A program made the translations under genes and the position numbers. The notes under the pieces were generated by a model. The model saw nothing but the letters and a program-made list of their open reading frames with translations, was not told the origin of the DNA and did not search any database. From Granulicella sp. (GTDB taxonomy: Bacteria > Acidobacteriota > Terriglobia > Terriglobales > Acidobacteriaceae), in contig JANYLK010000137.1 in assembly GCA_025357875.1 (NCBI GenBank), positions 1 to 54,068 on the forward strand: a stretch of DNA of 54,068 bases, read 5' to 3'. Below are positions 16,574-26,360 of the stretch, piece by piece. Numbering within the stretch: the stretch's first letter is position 1; every line of letters starts with the position of its first letter.

Positions 16574-17167
16574 TCAGGCTGATACGAGTTGTGCAATCAG
16601 GGCGTCGACTGCGTCCGGCAGGGCGGCGAAACTTTGGTCAGCGGATTCGCGGGCGGACGCGGCACCGGGCTTTTGATGCTCTAAATCGCCTTCGATGAAG
16701 ATTGTTAACATCCCAAGGCGACGTCCGAATTCGATGTCCGACCACGAGTCGCCGAGGATGACGCTCGATTCAGCGGCGATCTCGGGAAACTCTGCTCGGG
16801 CCTGATCGAACAGGCCGGGAAGCGGTTTGCGGCACTTGCATTGAGCTTTGTCGTGGGGACAGAAGTAGAAGGCATCGACATGGGCGTCATTGTCGATGAG
16901 CTGCTGCTGGAACGCAGCGTGAATGTTGAGGACATCTGCGGCGGTGTAAAGGCCGAGTGCGATTCCGCGCTGATTCGAGACGACGATGACGCGCAGGCCC
17001 GCGCCATTGAGTTTCGCGATCGCGTGAGGCACGCCGGGCAAAGTTTGGAATTCACTGACGGAAGTAACGAAGCGGCCTTCGGGCATCTTGCGATTGAGAA
17101 CGCCGTCGCGGTCGAGGAAGACGGTGTGCAGGGTGCGAGGCAGAATGCTGTTTTCGAGGTCGGCCAC
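16574..17167 (-). CDS. gmhB: D-glycero-beta-D-manno-heptose-1,7-bisphosphate 7-phosphatase
   Basis: This HAD-IIIA phosphatase removes the 7-phosphate between the two reactions of HldE. The nucleophile motif is HTVFLDRDGVLNRK, the second motif VIVVSNQRGIALG and the last VILGDSWSDIEFGRRLGM. The zinc loop YFCPHDKAQCKCRKPLPG is diagnostic for GmhB. The reading frame stays open far upstream across hldE on the other strand, so the true start must be near the catalytic motif; I chose GTG giving VADLENSILPRTLHTVFLDRDG. It is encoded opposite to hldD and hldE, sits between them, and ends right at the hldD stop codon. Confidence 0.9.
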   Translation of the reverse strand: MADLENSILPRTLHTVFLDRDGVLNRKMPEGRFVTSVSEFQTLPGVPHAIAKLNGAGLRVIVVSNQRGIALGLYTAADVLNIHAAFQQQLIDNDAHVDAFYFCPHDKAQCKCRKPLPGLFDQARAEFPEIAAESSVILGDSWSDIEFGRRLGMLTIFIEGDLEHQKPGAASARESADQSFAALPDAVDALIAQLVSA

Positions 17168-17224
17168 CCGGCTATGATACCAACAGGCTTCGCGATGTGA
17201 TTGCGCGGGCCAAAGGGGCGGCTG

Positions 17225-18691
17225 GTGATCGAGCAACTGCACGAAGTGATTCAGGAGATCGAGGTTCGATGGCTCACCAAGCGCTTGCTGGTAGTGGGCG
17301 ACGTGATGCTGGATAAGTACGTGTGGGGCGAGGTAGGACGTATTTCGCCGGAAGCTCCTGTGCCCGTGGTTCGCGCGACGCACCAAAGTCAGCAGCCAGG
17401 CGGCGCGGCTAATGTGGCGATGAATATCGGACGGCTGGGTGCACGCGCCGAGGTGATCGGCTTTACTGGCGGTGATGAGGACGAGCGGTTGCTGGTTGAG
17501 AGCCTGCGGGCGAATGGTGTGTCGCCGAAATTTATCGTGTCGGATGGATTTCCGACGATCGCGAAGCAGCGCATTCTGTGTGGTCAGCAGCAGATGCTGC
17601 GTCTGGACACGGAACTCGCGGGTGCACGTTCGAAGAGTGATTATGATCGGCTGATCGAGAGCGTGCTGGCGCATCTGCCGGGATGTGATGCAGTGGTGCT
17701 CTCGGATTACGCAAAGGGCGTGCTGACGCCGGAGATTTGTCCGGCGATTATTCAGGCGGCGCGCGCGCTGAATATTCCGGTGCTGGTCGATCCGAAGACT
17801 GCGGACTTCAGTCGCTATCGCGGCGCAACGACCGTGTGCCCGAATCTCGGCGAGCTTTCTCGAGCGGTGCATCTGGATGCGCACGATATGAACGCACTGC
17901 TCGATGCGGCTGAGTCACTGGTGCGGGAACTCGATGTGGAGTTCCTTACGGCGACGCTCGGCGAAAAGGGAATTGCGCTGATTCGTCCAGGCAATCGCAT
18001 GTTGGCGCCGGCGGTGGCGCGGCAGGTGTTCGACGTGTCCGGCGCGGGGGATACGGTGATCTCGGTGCTCGCACTTTGTCTGGCATCCGGGCTGAAGCCG
18101 GAGACTGCGGTGGGGCTGGCGAATATTGCGGCTGGGATCGTTGTAGGCAAGATCGGCACGGTGCCGGTGGAGAAGCATGAGCTGCTGGCGGCGTTGGCTC
18201 CGGACATTGCTCTGCACGCTGAGGACAAGGTGGTCGGGCGTGAGGAGCTGGTGCAGCGTGTGGCGCTGTGGAAGGCGAATGGCGAGCGCGTGGTGTTCAC
18301 GAACGGCTGCTTCGACCTCCTGCACATTGGGCATATAACTTTGCTGGAGCAGTCGCGACGGTTTGGCGATCGGCTGATTGTGGCGATCAATAGCGACGCT
18401 TCGGTAAGCGAATTGAAAGGGCCGACGCGGCCGATCGTGCGCGAGAATGAACGTGGGCGTGTGCTCGCTGCGCTGGCGGCGGTGGATGCAGTGGTGGTGT
18501 TTGGCGAGCCGACTCCGCTGGAGTTGATCTGCGCTACGCGGCCGGATGTAATTGTGAAGGGCGGCGACTACGTTCCCGACACCGTTGTCGGCGCCAGCGA
18601 GGTAAAGAGTTGGGGTGGGCAGGTGAAGATTGTGCCTACCGTGGCGGGATTTTCGACCTCGGGACTGATTGCCAAGGGTGCCGGGAAGTAA
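17225..18691 (+). CDS. hldE: Bifunctional heptose 7-phosphate kinase / heptose 1-phosphate adenylyltransferase
   Basis: The N-terminal ~320 residues are a ribokinase-type domain (VVGDVMLDKYVWGEVGRISPEAP, QPGGAANVAMNI, DVSGAGDTVISVLAL). The C-terminal ~140 residues are a cytidylyltransferase-type domain (FTNGCFDLLHIGHITLLEQ, AINSDASVSELKG, IVKGGDYVPDTVVGA). The two domains phosphorylate heptose 7-phosphate at C1 and later make ADP-heptose. I chose the GTG at VIEQLHE because AAAGGGG lies seven bases before it; a TTG 24 bases upstream is the alternative. Its start region is divergent from gmhB with under 60 bases between them, so a shared promoter region is likely. Confidence 0.95.
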   Translation: MIEQLHEVIQEIEVRWLTKRLLVVGDVMLDKYVWGEVGRISPEAPVPVVRATHQSQQPGGAANVAMNIGRLGARAEVIGFTGGDEDERLLVESLRANGVSPKFIVSDGFPTIAKQRILCGQQQMLRLDTELAGARSKSDYDRLIESVLAHLPGCDAVVLSDYAKGVLTPEICPAIIQAARALNIPVLVDPKTADFSRYRGATTVCPNLGELSRAVHLDAHDMNALLDAAESLVRELDVEFLTATLGEKGIALIRPGNRMLAPAVARQVFDVSGAGDTVISVLALCLASGLKPETAVGLANIAAGIVVGKIGTVPVEKHELLAALAPDIALHAEDKVVGREELVQRVALWKANGERVVFTNGCFDLLHIGHITLLEQSRRFGDRLIVAINSDASVSELKGPTRPIVRENERGRVLAALAAVDAVVVFGEPTPLELICATRPDVIVKGGDYVPDTVVGASEVKSWGGQVKIVPTVAGFSTSGLIAKGAGK

Positions 18692-19079
18692 AGACATCTG
18701 CTCGCCCGGGGTTAGTTGTCCGCTGCATGAACCGCCATCACTAAACCTCACCATATTTCACCACGTGCTGCGCCCAGATACGGAGGGTGAATGGGGCGGA
18801 GTCGGCGTGCGAATACTGGGTAAGGTGGGGGCGCGGAGGGTTGGGCGGCAGCAGTCGGCGGGGTTGGCGGCGATTCTGCCTGCTCCGAGGAGGAGGCGGC
18901 CGGAGCGGATGGGGAAGTATAGCGGGGTGATAATTGGAGAGGATCCGGCAGATAGGATGGTAGTGGGTGAAGCTGGTTGATCCCCACTCATGGCGATGAG
19001 GCCGCCACGAATGGGGCACCCCTGCACCTGTTATCATTTGTGTCCAGCATGGCAATCTAATTATCCGGGGTTTGATCTT
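18692..19079. other. Non-coding gap between hldE and a lipoprotein gene
   Basis: I find no convincing gene. The stretch 18780-18960 is very G-rich on the plus strand and keeps frames open on both strands, but the translations are biased (Arg/Gly or Pro/Ser) and lack any family pattern. The end of the gap holds a palindromic repeat. Confidence 0.5.
18981..19022 (+). repeat. Palindromic GGGGCACCC-type repeat, intergenic copy
   Basis: The arms CCCCACTCATGGCG and CGCCACGAATGGGGC are imperfect inverted repeats. The same design is found inside rlmN at 9814-9856, which supports a small mobile or self-propagating repeat family. Confidence 0.65.
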
Positions 19080-19652
19080 ATGCTTATGAAGCTAAAGGAC
19101 GCGGCTGCGCTTGCTGCCGCGATGCTGTTGATGTGCGTGTGTGTGGGAGGATGCTCCTCTGCTGGGAACAAGGTACAGGCTGCGGGCGGCGGGCAGAATG
19201 CGGCAGCCGGGCAGGTCGCCCTTCCATCGGGTTTTGATCCGGTGTTCAAAACGCGCGGGCCGAAGACGTGCAACTCGGTTACGTCAATACCAACGGTGGC
19301 GCAGATTCCTGCGCTGATCCAGTGCACCTTTGAACAGAAGACGGCTTACAACATTACTCTGATCACAAACATCAAGGTGCAGACTGGAGGCTTTCGAGCA
19401 TACAGCCAATTTCAGGATGGTTATGCAACCAGCATCGATACATCGGCGAAGGTGATGCCCATCCGCGGAAGCATGGTGCAATGGCTATGCTCGCAGGACC
19501 GGGACGACCCGGGAGCCAACTGCTCGCGCGTCATCGAGCCGCAGGCTGAAGGAGAGTGCTGGAAGACGACTTTCGGCGACTGGAAATGCAGCATGCTCGA
19601 CACCAAACATAACGACCTGGAATCCCACTTGGCGCCGCCGACCGAGCCATAG
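19080..19652 (+). CDS. Hypothetical lipoprotein, about 190 aa
   Basis: The signal peptide MLMKLKDAAALAAAMLLMCVCVGGC ends in a plausible lipobox (VGGC, Cys25), so the mature protein would be lipid-anchored in the cell envelope. The mature part has several cysteines (TCNS, IQCTF, WLCSQ, NCSRV, GECWKTTFGDWKC), which could form disulfides. I recognise no family. A second ATG six bases downstream is also possible. No operon partner is evident. Confidence 0.65.
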   Translation: MLMKLKDAAALAAAMLLMCVCVGGCSSAGNKVQAAGGGQNAAAGQVALPSGFDPVFKTRGPKTCNSVTSIPTVAQIPALIQCTFEQKTAYNITLITNIKVQTGGFRAYSQFQDGYATSIDTSAKVMPIRGSMVQWLCSQDRDDPGANCSRVIEPQAEGECWKTTFGDWKCSMLDTKHNDLESHLAPPTEP

Positions 19653-20353
19653 CATTGAAGGCACAACACCGAACCCACCAAGGAAAGGTCAAGTTGCCAG
19701 CATCGTAGCTCGACTGTCAAGGTGTTCCGTGTGTGAATCGGGGTTTCGTCTAAGTAGGATTGTTGCCGCTGGGCAGGTCGTCCGACTTTGGCTAAAACCC
19801 CTTTTTCAAAGCACAACAATAATGTAAGGATTGGCTGGCAGAACCGTGTGATGTAACTCCTAAGCGAGAGTCCCATGAGATCGAAAGTGCTGAAGTCAAT
19901 TGCGTAGGGCCCTCAAAGTCTTCTTTTCGGAAACTACAAAGTCCCACCCCGCAGCGCTCGTACACTCGGCCAAACCCGCTCCATTGCTATTCGTGACCCC
20001 CTTTTCCACCGATCATTCCTTGACACACCTTGTACACTTGTGAAGTAGAGAAACAGGAGCGCGGCCTCATGCCTGGCCCTGTCCTCTCATCCGAAAACGC
20101 ATTGGGGAGGCGTTTTCAATCAATTCAAAACATCTGGGAAAATGGGCCGACAGACAAAAATATACGTTGGAATCGCTTGCTAGCAGGAGTAACTCGCTTG
20201 TTTGCAAATATTTGGCTGTAACCCACATGGAATGAGATATTTGCAGAGGAGATAAATCGTAAGTCGCTCTCCCGCAGTCACTTAAGACTACCCCCCCGGG
20301 GGGGTAGCGCTCAAAGGGGCATTCCATGACAGTAGACTCGGTGGTCAACCCGC
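19653..20353. other. 700-base non-coding gap before metX
   Basis: No gene is convincing. The region is richer in A+T than its neighbours. At 20020 there is a TTGACA, at 20055 an AGGAG, and at 20069 an ATG opening a 50-codon frame ending at 20221; the peptide has no recognisable features, so I keep it as a weak possibility only. A 20-base G/C palindrome lies at the metX-proximal end. Confidence 0.45.
20288..20307. repeat. Perfect 20-base palindrome CTAC7G7TAG
   Basis: CTACCCCCCCGGGGGGGTAG is fully self-complementary. It lies 47 bases beyond the metX stop codon in the direction of that gene's transcription. It has no T-tract on either side, so it is not a classical intrinsic terminator. Confidence 0.8.
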
Positions 20354-22782
<2,429 letters not shown>

Positions 22783-22821
22783 TTATGCTTTCCGTTTATT
22801 GTGAAATTAAGTTGCTCAAAC

Positions 22822-22856
22822 AAAAAAAGCTCATCATCCCCGAGAGGACCATGAGC
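22822..22856 (-). terminator. Intrinsic terminator (attenuator) in the metY leader
   Basis: On the minus strand GCTCAT-G-GTCC pairs with GGAT-G-ATGAGC around a TCTCGG loop and is followed at once by seven T residues. It lies between the leader peptide and metY, ending 51 bases before the metY start codon, so if it acts it would stop transcription before the operon. Its left arm contains CATGGTC, which is complementary to GACCATG at the start of the leader peptide. Confidence 0.85.
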
Positions 22857-22891
22857 CGGTTGGAAGCTGATCTCTGTTGCGTATTAGCGCG

Positions 22892-22948
22892 TCAGACTGT
22901 TCCCACACGTACCCACGGCCGCATACACATGCACATAGCCATGGTCAT
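22892..22948 (-). CDS. Met/Cys-rich leader peptide of the metYX operon
   Basis: The frame reads MTMAMCMCMRPWVRVGTV and stop: five methionines and two cysteines within the first nine codons. GGAGG stands two bases before the first ATG and eight bases before the second, so translation may begin at MAMCMCM. The codons are those of the operon's end product and its sulfur precursor. It is preceded by a good -10 box and followed by a strong terminator, which is the layout of classical ribosome-mediated attenuators such as trpL or hisL. The frame stays open further upstream, but the promoter position argues for the short peptide. The chance of this composition in this place being accidental seems low; no experiment or alignment supports it yet. 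Confidence 0.7.
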   Translation of the reverse strand: MTMAMCMCMRPWVRVGTV

Positions 22949-22984
22949 AGCCTCCGCGGTTGTGGGGAACGAAATCATTGGGAA

Positions 22985-22990
22985 AGTATA
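22985..22990 (-). promoter_or_regulatory. Probable -10 element of the metYX leader promoter
   Basis: TATACT on the minus strand matches TATAAT at five of six positions. The -35 region 17 bases upstream is poor (GTCTTT). Transcription would begin about 30 bases before the first leader-peptide ATG. Confidence 0.55.
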
Positions 22991-23087
22991 GCAGCACGTC
23001 GGGAGAAAAGACGGATTTGCGCGTGGCCCCATTCTTGAAAGTAGTAGCAAAATCTTCAGGATGAGATTCTCCCGCAATGCTAGTTCC

Positions 23088-24227
23088 CTATGTAGTTGGT
23101 ATAGGAGTGAGAGGAGCGGAAACCTCGCGTCGGCTAATGGCCTTAGCGGCATACAGCGCGCGATCGCCGAGTTTCAGCAAATCTTGAAGGGTGAGGTTGC
23201 CTCCGTCGATTGAGGTGATGCCAATGCTTGCGCAGAGGCCGAACTCACCCGTATCGCAGGAGAAGCGGAGTTCGGCGAGTTGAGTCTGGATGCGGTCAGC
23301 GGCAAGTTGGGCGGCATCGGCGTCGGTGTCGGGCATGATAACAAGGAACTCGTCGCCGCCAAGGCGGGCTATGAGGTCTCCGGCGCGCATGGTGCTGCGC
23401 AGACATTCGGCGACGGCGCATAGGGCGAGGTCACCAGCTTGATGGCCGTAACTGTCGTTGATCTGCTTGAAGCGATCGATGTCGAGCATGAGAGCGGCGA
23501 TGCTGTGATTGTGCTCACGGCTGCGACTGAAAACCGTTGCGGTCTCTCGCTCAACTGCGCGGCGGTTGAGGGTGCCGGTCAGAGCGTCGGTGCCGGCGAG
23601 TCGTTCGAGACCGTCACGCAGGCGGGTTGTTGTCATCCAGATGAAGCCGAAGCTGAGTGCGGCAATAATGGTCCGGTCGAGCCAGATGTGAAAAAAGCTT
23701 TGGTGCGGAAACGTCCAAACGTTGAACAGACGGACGGTGTTGGTCGTGGCGTACAGACTGAAGAGGATGCCCATAACTACGGTCGAGACCTTCACGGTGT
23801 CGCGGAGAGAGCGAAAGAGCAGCGTGGCGCTAGAGGCGGCCGTGGCGATGGCGACCACTGAGATAAAGGCGATGCGGAGATTATGGTTTTCCGGCCACAA
23901 GGTGTAGCGGACGGTCGCGACCGTCATGAGTACGGAGAGCCCGAGCAGATATAACCAGACGTGGCGACCAAGGCTCACAAACTCGGCAATGGCCTTGGTG
24001 AGCAAGGTGAGTTCGACGAAGGTGAAGAGGTTGGCAAGAACGACGATGATGAGGACGGGGCCGTCGCTGGCGCAGTGCAGGAGGAGACCGACGCCGCCAC
24101 AGAAATTAGAAGCAGCGAACCAGTAGCTCCCACTCTTACCGGACCGGCCGATTGAGCCGGCAAGCACGGTGAGGCTAAAGAGAAACAAAATACTTGCTTC
24201 AACAAAAAATAGGGTGAGAACGTCCAC
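23088..24227 (-). CDS. Membrane diguanylate cyclase (GGDEF)
   Basis: Six or seven transmembrane segments fill residues 5-200, followed by a GGDEF domain that makes cyclic di-GMP from GTP. RLGGDEFLVI places GGDEF at residues 290-294, and RxxD at 281-284, five residues before it, is the inhibitory I-site, so product inhibition is expected. DALTGTLNRRAVE and DIDRFKQINDSYGHQAGD are the other family signatures. The membrane part has no recognisable sensor motif. The gene lies upstream of the met leader on the same strand but is separated from it by about 100 bases containing that leader's promoter. Confidence 0.93.
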   Translation of the reverse strand: MDVLTLFFVEASILFLFSLTVLAGSIGRSGKSGSYWFAASNFCGGVGLLLHCASDGPVLIIVVLANLFTFVELTLLTKAIAEFVSLGRHVWLYLLGLSVLMTVATVRYTLWPENHNLRIAFISVVAIATAASSATLLFRSLRDTVKVSTVVMGILFSLYATTNTVRLFNVWTFPHQSFFHIWLDRTIIAALSFGFIWMTTTRLRDGLERLAGTDALTGTLNRRAVERETATVFSRSREHNHSIAALMLDIDRFKQINDSYGHQAGDLALCAVAECLRSTMRAGDLIARLGGDEFLVIMPDTDADAAQLAADRIQTQLAELRFSCDTGEFGLCASIGITSIDGGNLTLQDLLKLGDRALYAAKAISRREVSAPLTPIPTT

Positions 24228-24585
24228 TGGCGAATCCTTTGAAGGCCCAGCTGGAATGGTGGAACTCTAGCTTCGAGCTTGGCATGCGAATGTGCTGGAT
24301 GCAATGGCTTCGTTGAAGCTGGTGATGAACCGGAAGTTGTACGAATCAAGAGCTCCGCAACACGATGTTGATAATACCGGCGAGTTGTATCGGCACAACT
24401 CAAACGAGAATTCATGAGGTACGGTGACTTCGGCGGATGCTGAAACGGACTCGCCACCATTTTTCGCTGCGAATGGGAACCGTTGGGTGGGGCGTTAGAA
24501 GCGCGGCCAGCGGTGTAGACGGGCGAAGGAGTGACCATGGTCGACGTGAAAAAGCCACGTCGGATATGGGTATCCGAGGGTGAGG
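24228..24585. other. Non-coding gap between an SDR gene and the diguanylate cyclase
   Basis: No gene is supported. At 24542-24576 two adjacent hairpins (CGACGTG/CACGTCG and CGGATA/TATCCG) follow the stop codon of the SDR gene on the minus strand and may end its transcript, although the T-run lies in a loop and not after the stem. Confidence 0.4.
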
Positions 24586-25428
24586 CTAGAAGTGGAGACC
24601 GCCGCCGCAGATGAGGACTTCTCCGGTGACGTAGTCGGAGAGCGGGGAGCAGAAGAAGAGGACGGCTCCGGCGGCTTCTTCGGTCGTGCCGAGCCGGCCG
24701 AGGGGGCAGCGCTCTTTGAGCGATTCGAGGGCAGAGGTGGGGACACCGATTTTTATGTCCTGGCCGTGCATCTGGAGGGTGGCAGGTGAGCCGGTGCTGG
24801 GCTGGGTTCCTAAAGGAACGACGAGGCGGGTTTCGATGAGGCCGAAGCCAACGGCGTTGACGTTGACGTTGTAGCGGCCCCATTCCTTGGCCATAGTTTT
24901 GGTTAGGCCGATGACTCCTGCTTTTGCGGACCCGTAGCCGGCCTGTCCGGAGTTGCCGTCGGTGCCGGCAATGGAGGTGATGTTGACGACTTTACGCATG
25001 ACGCGCTGGTGGTGGGTTGCTTCGCGCTTGGCGGCGGAACGGATGTATTCGGAGGCGGCGCGGAGGATGCGGAACGGTGTGATGAGATGGATATCGAGCA
25101 TGGCTTGAAATTGCTCGTCGGTGGTCTTTTGAATGACGCTGTCCCAGGTATAGCCAGCGTTGTTGACGATGATGTCGATGGCGCCGAAGGCGTTGAGGGT
25201 GGCTTCAACTACGGCGGCTGGACTGGCGGAAGTGGTGAGGTCTGCGGCGATGTGGTGGACGTGTTGCGGATGGGCTAGATCGGCTTGGGTCTCGAGTAGC
25301 AGGGACTCGTCGAGGTCGTTGAGCATCACGTTCGCGCCGGCTGCGAGCAGGCGTTGGGCGATGGCTTTGCCTATTCCGCGGCCTGAGCCGGTGACGAGGG
25401 CGGTTCGGCCTTCAAGGGTGAAGGGCAT
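24586..25428 (-). CDS. Short-chain dehydrogenase/reductase
   Basis: The N-terminal ALVTGSGRGIGKAIAQRLL is the NAD(P)-binding loop, NNAGYTWDS the NAG motif, and YGSAKAGVIGLTKTMAKEW carries the Tyr-x-x-x-Lys pair. The catalytic serine precedes it in VNITSIAGTDG. At 280 residues it is of the FabG-like classical type and closes with FFCSPLSDYVTGEVLICGGGLHF, as 3-oxoacyl reductases do. A fatty-acid or polyol/sugar substrate is possible. It has no operon partner. Confidence 0.9.
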   Translation of the reverse strand: MPFTLEGRTALVTGSGRGIGKAIAQRLLAAGANVMLNDLDESLLLETQADLAHPQHVHHIAADLTTSASPAAVVEATLNAFGAIDIIVNNAGYTWDSVIQKTTDEQFQAMLDIHLITPFRILRAASEYIRSAAKREATHHQRVMRKVVNITSIAGTDGNSGQAGYGSAKAGVIGLTKTMAKEWGRYNVNVNAVGFGLIETRLVVPLGTQPSTGSPATLQMHGQDIKIGVPTSALESLKERCPLGRLGTTEEAAGAVLFFCSPLSDYVTGEVLICGGGLHF

Positions 25429-25735
25429 GAGTTGATACTCCTGTGGGCTGCAGGGATTATAGCCAGTGTCCTGAGTCAGTAGTGGGCTGGAGTATGTGGC
25501 GGGTCTTCAGCTCTTGGGTGTTGTACTGCACGCTTACCTAAACCTTCGGGTTAGGCTGGTATAAATCTAGCCTTCGGCCCTCGATGTGAACACGATCGAA
25601 AATCCAGGTTCGGGCTAAGTCCACCATAATGTAGGCATCCTTTCGGCAAGCAGAGCGAGAGTAGGTCCTTTGTAATTAGCGGAATAAGCAACTACCGAGA
25701 TTCTGAACTGCGCTCAGAATAACGACCGGGACACT
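25429..25735. other. Non-coding gap holding a dispersed repeat
   Basis: I see no gene. An AACCTTCGGGTT hairpin lies at about 25540, and one copy of the dispersed palindromic repeat at 25695-25725. Confidence 0.5.
25695..25725 (+). repeat. Dispersed short palindromic repeat, copy 3
   Basis: CCGAGATTCTGAACTGCGCT followed by CAGAATAACGACCGG is close to the copy inside rlmN, including the CGACC tail. Confidence 0.72.
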
Positions 25736-26095
25736 TTAGTGCGGGTTGATTTGCGGGGGGATGAGTTGTGAGGTTGGCGGATCAGACTCGAGGGACTTGA
25801 GGCCATTACGGATGTCGTTGCAGAGGAGGGTGACGTCGATGCCGCAGAAGTTGGGTGGGTAGGTTTCGAGTTTGCGTAGAGCGCTGTGCAGCAGGCGCTG
25901 GGTTCCGAGGGAATTGTTACGGTGCAGGTGATGAAAGGCGACGGTGACTTGAATCAGGCCCTGGAGGAAGGTTTTTTCGGGTTGCGGGGCGGTGAGCCAG
26001 ACGCTCTCCCAAGCTTCATGCGCGGCAAAGAATTCGCCGATATTGTAGTCATGCAGCCCTTCTGCCAACGGGCCGTGGGTCCAATCGAATGTCAT
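25736..26095 (-). CDS. DUF309-domain protein
   Basis: The short helical protein carries the DUF309 signature FFAAHEAWESVW and LQGLIQVTVAFHHLHRNN with a typical length near 120 residues. The histidine and glutamate of HEAWE and the later HHLHR suggest a metal or active site, but no function is established for the family. It is divergent from the CoA-transferase gene, with 265 bases between their starts. Confidence 0.85.
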   Translation of the reverse strand: MTFDWTHGPLAEGLHDYNIGEFFAAHEAWESVWLTAPQPEKTFLQGLIQVTVAFHHLHRNNSLGTQRLLHSALRKLETYPPNFCGIDVTLLCNDIRNGLKSLESDPPTSQLIPPQINPH

Positions 26096-26360
26096 TCGTA
26101 ACTACCTGTGCGAGGCGAATTGGGTGACATAAGATATAAACCGGTCTAAATATGATATTTCATTTGACGCGGAGAGTTCGTGACCGAGCGCACGGAGCGT
26201 GGGACTGATGGTGACTATGATCACAGAGCGAAGGTGTTTCGCCAAGGCGGAGATGTGCGCGCGGAGTCTTGCGGCAACGGCTTGAGATCGTCAATTCGCT
26301 GGTCCGGTGTTTCTTATTCACGTGTAAAGTTGCCCTTCAGGGGTGAAGAAAGAAGTTTCA

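Noticed and set aside
16574..17884. A 436-residue frame on the minus strand containing gmhB
   Set aside because: Residues before the HAD motif are the reverse reading of hldE, rich in His and Arg and without family character; the true gene starts near 17167.
18669..19055. Overlapping ORFs on both strands after hldE
   Set aside because: Very biased Pro/Ser or Arg/Gly translations from a G-rich stretch with no motif; the open frames follow from base composition.
22892..23152. An 86-residue minus-strand ORF including the Met/Cys run
   Set aside because: The TATACT box lies inside it, the upstream part overlaps the end of the diguanylate cyclase gene, and GGAGG precedes only the short frame, so the short leader peptide is the better reading.
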